Below are positions 61,258 through 64,000 of a stretch of DNA of 64,000 bases, one piece after another. The position numbers and the translations under genes were made by a program. Every line of letters starts with the position of its first letter. Position 1 is the first letter of the stretch. The DNA lies in contig JADYZP010000049.1 of NCBI GenBank assembly GCA_020853025.1, positions 1-64,000 on the forward strand. The letters run 5' to 3'. The notes below the pieces were generated by a model. That model did no database searches and was not told the DNA's origin. It was given only the letters and a program-made list of their open reading frames with translations. Source of the DNA: Burkholderiales bacterium. GTDB taxonomy: Bacteria > Pseudomonadota > Gammaproteobacteria > Burkholderiales > Casimicrobiaceae.

Positions 61258-63645
61258 TCAGCGCGGCCAGTTGGTGCTGAAGCCGGCTTCGCACTTCGAG
61301 CCGCCGCAGGAGGTACCGCCGTCGAACGTCCTGTTTTCGAAGTTGAAGTAATACGTCTGCCCCGGCTCCAGCGCCACCGGCGTGGTGCCGACGTTCCAGT
61401 CGAGCGTTGCCTGGACCCCGTAAGCCTCGGCGTAGGGCCCGTTGGCGCCGGTCCGATCGATAGCGCGGAAGTCGCAGGCGCTCTTCGACAGCGTCACGTG
61501 CCGCAAAGTGGGCGGCCCCTGGTACTCGGCCATGCTCGTATAGCCCGGGTACAGGTAGCTCGCGGGCGCCGACGGCACCGTGAAGCTCATCACGATCACG
61601 CCATTGGCTGCGAAGCCGCCGATCGCCGACGTTTGGATCCGCTTGGAATCACCCCAGGCGACCGAAGTCTGCACGACGTTGCTATAGGACCCGCAGAAGT
61701 TGCCGCCGCCACCGCCGCCGCCACCACCACCGCCACCGCCCACCGCCTGCCAGTCGACGACCACGCCGACAACCGCGCTCTTGCCGTATTGGTTGATGCC
61801 TGCGACGTAGTACGTCTGCTTGCCGGACTCGGTCGACGTCGTCGTGCAGGTCGATCCGCTGCTGCCGGTACAGCCGATCCATTCGTAGGAGGTCGGTGCG
61901 CCGCTACAGGTCGCCAACAGCACGACGTTTTGTCCCACCGTCGGCGTCGCGCTGCTCGCGGAGATCGTGCATGCGGGGGGCGAAGTCGGCGGTGGTGGCG
62001 GCGATTGCCAGTTGATGTCGATGCTCGCGACCGGGCCTGCACCCAGACCGTTGGACGCGGTCAACGTGTACTGCTTGACGCCCGCTGCCGTGGCTGAATC
62101 GTTGCAGCTTCCGCTGTTCGACGTGCAGCCGGTCCAAGCGTAGTTGGTTGGCGCATTGATGCACGACGACGTGATCGTGATCGTCTGCCCCAACAGCGGC
62201 GAGGTGTCGCTCGCGAGCAGCGTGCACGATGGCTTGCCGGAGGATCCGGCGGCCTGCCAGTCGATCGACTTGTATGCGGTGTTGCCGCTTCCGGAGGCGT
62301 TGCTCGCGGTCAGCGAGTAAGTCAGTACTCCGGGAGTTGCCGACGTCGCCGAACACTGGACGCCCGAGCAACTGATGCCGGACCAGCTGTACCCGGTGGG
62401 ATTGCCGCTGCACGACGCCGTCAGCACGATCGACGTGTTGACCGGTGGGGACTGGTTGCTGGCGATGATCGAGCAGCCGGGCACGGGTTCGCCGCCACCG
62501 CCGCCACCGCCGCCGCCGCCACCCGAACCCGGCTTCCATTCGACGTCGACCGCCGTGCGCGGTCCGGTTCCGGCGCTGTTGAGCCCGATGATCGCGTAGC
62601 GGGCGAAGCCCGGCTGCTGCGACGTGAACGTGCAGGTGGACGCCGTCGCGGCGCAGGAGGGCATGATGGTGCAGACGGCCTGGAGCAGGTAGTTGCACTC
62701 CATCCAGTCGTACTGGTTCGGCGATTGGCTGCAGTTCGCGGTGAGCGTTAGCGGCGAGCCATTGGTCGGCGTCGACGAACTGGCCGAGAGCGTGCAGATC
62801 GGGACCGCGCCGGATCCGCCGCCCCAGTTGACGCTCAAGGTAACGGGGCCACCGGGGCCTTCGTCGTTCGACGGATAGACCGTATAGCTCTTGACCCCCG
62901 ACTTGGTTTCCGTAGTGCTGCACTTGCTGGTCGAACTCGTGCATCCGGCCCACATGAACGCCGTCGGATTGCCGGTGCAGATCGCTTCTAGGTTGAGCGT
63001 CGAGCCGAGCAGCGGCGAACTGCTGTTGGCGGTCAGCGTGCAATTGGGCGAGCTCGCCTTCGGCTCCGGTGCAGCCGAGCCGGCGGCAGGGGCGCAGAAC
63101 AGCACGGGGAACGTCGGATCGCCGGCGCCCTCGGGCTTGTACCCCTTGGCGACCATGAACGCGAACACCGACCGCTGGTCGGTATAGCGGTGGTTGGCGT
63201 CGGCGCGCTGGTTCCACAGGCGGTAGACCGGCGTCGTATCGGCCGGGCAGTTGCCGTTGAGGTCGATCGGGAAAGCGCGAAACACTTCCGCCGATTCGAA
63301 CTTCCAGTCGTCGGCGAACTTCGCCTTCACGTCCTCGCATTCCGAGGCCGATGCCGAGTAGAAATGCGAACTGATCTTCTCCCCGTAGAAACGGCAGACC
63401 GGCAGAGAGCCGGCTTGCGCGCTGCCGGCGTTGATGACCGGGAACTGGTAGCCGGTTCGCGCCCAACCCGGATGCACGCCGGTATCGAGGTCCGCGATCT
63501 CTGTTGGGTCGGAGCTGATGAAATAGTGATCGAGTCCGGAGTGGTAGAACTCGATTGCCTTGACCTGTTCGCTTGCCGGGATCGCGGCCATCGACGGAAA
63601 CACGACCGCGGCGAGAACCGCGCAGATCAGGATTCGAAATCGCAT
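61258..63645 (-). CDS. large secreted protein: DUF5648-like module plus five Cys-rich Ig-like repeats
   Basis: The 795-residue product has a signal peptide (MRFRILICAVLAAVVFPSMA). A DUF5648-like module at about residues 27-190 follows (EFYHSGLDHYFISS, GWARTGYQFPV, RADANHRYTDQRSVFAFM), very similar to the tail of the subtilase at 41091-43013. Then come five repeats of about 80-90 residues, each opening like CTLxASxxxPxxG and containing further Cys and a central W-x-G/W-C strand, as in Ig/PKD-type surface modules. Poly-Gly linkers (about 11 and 13 Gly) lie before repeat 3 and after repeat 5. The last 125 residues contain SAC, CGGSKC and TYYFNFENRTF, and are not recognised. No membrane anchor is seen. 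An extracellular binding role is inferred. Confidence 0.78.
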   Translation of the reverse strand: MRFRILICAVLAAVVFPSMAAIPASEQVKAIEFYHSGLDHYFISSDPTEIADLDTGVHPGWARTGYQFPVINAGSAQAGSLPVCRFYGEKISSHFYSASASECEDVKAKFADDWKFESAEVFRAFPIDLNGNCPADTTPVYRLWNQRADANHRYTDQRSVFAFMVAKGYKPEGAGDPTFPVLFCAPAAGSAAPEPKASSPNCTLTANSSSPLLGSTLNLEAICTGNPTAFMWAGCTSSTSKCSTTETKSGVKSYTVYPSNDEGPGGPVTLSVNWGGGSGAVPICTLSASSSTPTNGSPLTLTANCSQSPNQYDWMECNYLLQAVCTIMPSCAATASTCTFTSQQPGFARYAIIGLNSAGTGPRTAVDVEWKPGSGGGGGGGGGGGEPVPGCSIIASNQSPPVNTSIVLTASCSGNPTGYSWSGISCSGVQCSATSATPGVLTYSLTASNASGSGNTAYKSIDWQAAGSSGKPSCTLLASDTSPLLGQTITITSSCINAPTNYAWTGCTSNSGSCNDSATAAGVKQYTLTASNGLGAGPVASIDINWQSPPPPPTSPPACTISASSATPTVGQNVVLLATCSGAPTSYEWIGCTGSSGSTCTTTSTESGKQTYYVAGINQYGKSAVVGVVVDWQAVGGGGGGGGGGGGGNFCGSYSNVVQTSVAWGDSKRIQTSAIGGFAANGVIVMSFTVPSAPASYLYPGYTSMAEYQGPPTLRHVTLSKSACDFRAIDRTGANGPYAEAYGVQATLDWNVGTTPVALEPGQTYYFNFENRTFDGGTSCGGSKCEAGFSTNWPR

Positions 63646-63840
63646 GATGTCGGGCCGGGTACGACCCCGGCGGAATAATGGGCAAAAAATCCAGAGTCGG
63701 ACAGGTAATCTGCCCGTCGAGTTCCCGGCACCGCAAAAAACCGCGCCGCGAACGTCACCGCCTCACATGACGAGGCATATGCTTTCACACCCGCGATTTT
63801 AGTCCCAGAATCGCAGCACCGATAGTGTCGCCAATTGGCG
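63646..63840. other. 195-bp upstream region of the secreted-protein gene
   Basis: Non-coding gap between the signal-peptide start at 63645 and the stop of the next leftward gene at 63841. It should contain the promoter for 61258-63645, but I could not identify a convincing one. The AT-content rises near 63675-63700. Confidence 0.4.
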
Positions 63841-64000
63841 TCAGGCGTTGGCCGCGAGTGGCAACGCGTCGGGCGCGACGACGATCGTGTCGATGGCGGC
63901 GATCTGGAGCTCCAGTCCGCCGATCTGGGCCCGGATCACGTCTTCCTGCTGCTCGAGCTCGGTGATGCGCTCCTCGAGTTCGCCGCTCGCCTGATGAATG
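63841..64000 (-). CDS. 3' end of an unrecognised coiled-coil gene (partial)
   Basis: A leftward frame enters from the window edge and stops with TGA at 63841-63843. The visible 53 residues begin as an acidic heptad-like helix (ELEERITELEQQEDVIRAQI) and end in a hydrophobic, Ala-rich tail. This is too short for a family call. Confidence 0.55.
   Translation of the reverse strand, partial: IHQASGELEERITELEQQEDVIRAQIGGLELQIAAIDTIVVAPDALPLAANA

Overview
The window is about 64 kb of high-GC DNA with the gene order of a betaproteobacterial chromosome around its replication origin. The diagnostic blocks are rpmH-rnpA-yidD-yidC-mnmE opposite dnaA-dnaN-gyrB, mnmG-rsmG-parA-parB next to the ATP synthase operon, lysM/dprA/topB divergent from def-fmt-rsmB-DUF4390-ntrY-ntrX, and ftsY-rpoH divergent from rsmD-coaD-ferredoxin. 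I cannot assign an order or genus from sequence alone. Most genes left of about 27.3 kb read leftward. To the right, the first block (dnaA to the subtilase) and most later genes read rightward, as expected for leading-strand genes on either side of an origin.

Layout. 1-4 kb: tail of an ISAzo13-type transposase at the edge, then fumC, a MaoC/phosphate-acyltransferase fusion and a PhnD-like periplasmic binding protein. 4.2-11.5 kb: complete F-type ATP synthase operon atpIBEFHAGDC, with an unusually long atpD-atpC spacer. 11.7-13.8 kb: a MoaD/ThiS-like small protein ending in Gly-Gly, paired with an Asp-box propeller protein, and a peroxiredoxin. 14-18.3 kb: parB, parA, rsmG and mnmG in overlapping order, followed by a 275-bp spacer with two perfect parS-like sites. 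18.5-21.6 kb: GTP-dependent PEP carboxykinase and an AbrB-type membrane protein. 21.9-23.1 kb: a DUF4143 ATPase that looks like an accessory insertion. 23.2-27.1 kb: mnmE, yidC, yidD, rnpA, rpmH. 27.1-27.4 kb: probable oriC. 27.4-32.8 kb: dnaA, dnaN, gyrB.

33-43 kb holds a three-gene envelope operon with overlapping stop/start codons: alpha-2-macroglobulin, penicillin-binding protein 1C and a secreted subtilase with a DUF5648-like tail. Then come topoisomerase III, dprA and a LysM protein (leftward), and def, fmt, rsmB, a DUF4390 protein, ntrY, ntrX and kup (rightward). rpoH follows ftsY and has a perfect CIRCE (HrcA operator) upstream. rsmD-coaD-ferredoxin ends at a perfect 24-bp hairpin. 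The right end has a large secreted protein made of a DUF5648-like module plus five Cys-rich Ig-like repeats with poly-Gly linkers, then the 3' end of an unrecognised coiled-coil gene.

Most of the window is core housekeeping. The points most worth a second look are: an NtrX whose AAA+ domain has lost its catalytic motifs; the coupled A2M/PBP1C/subtilase operon; the shared DUF5648-like module in two secreted proteins; the Gly-Gly MoaD-like/propeller pair; CIRCE control of rpoH; the parS pair; repeats just upstream of ntrY; and an rnpA that lacks a normal start codon.
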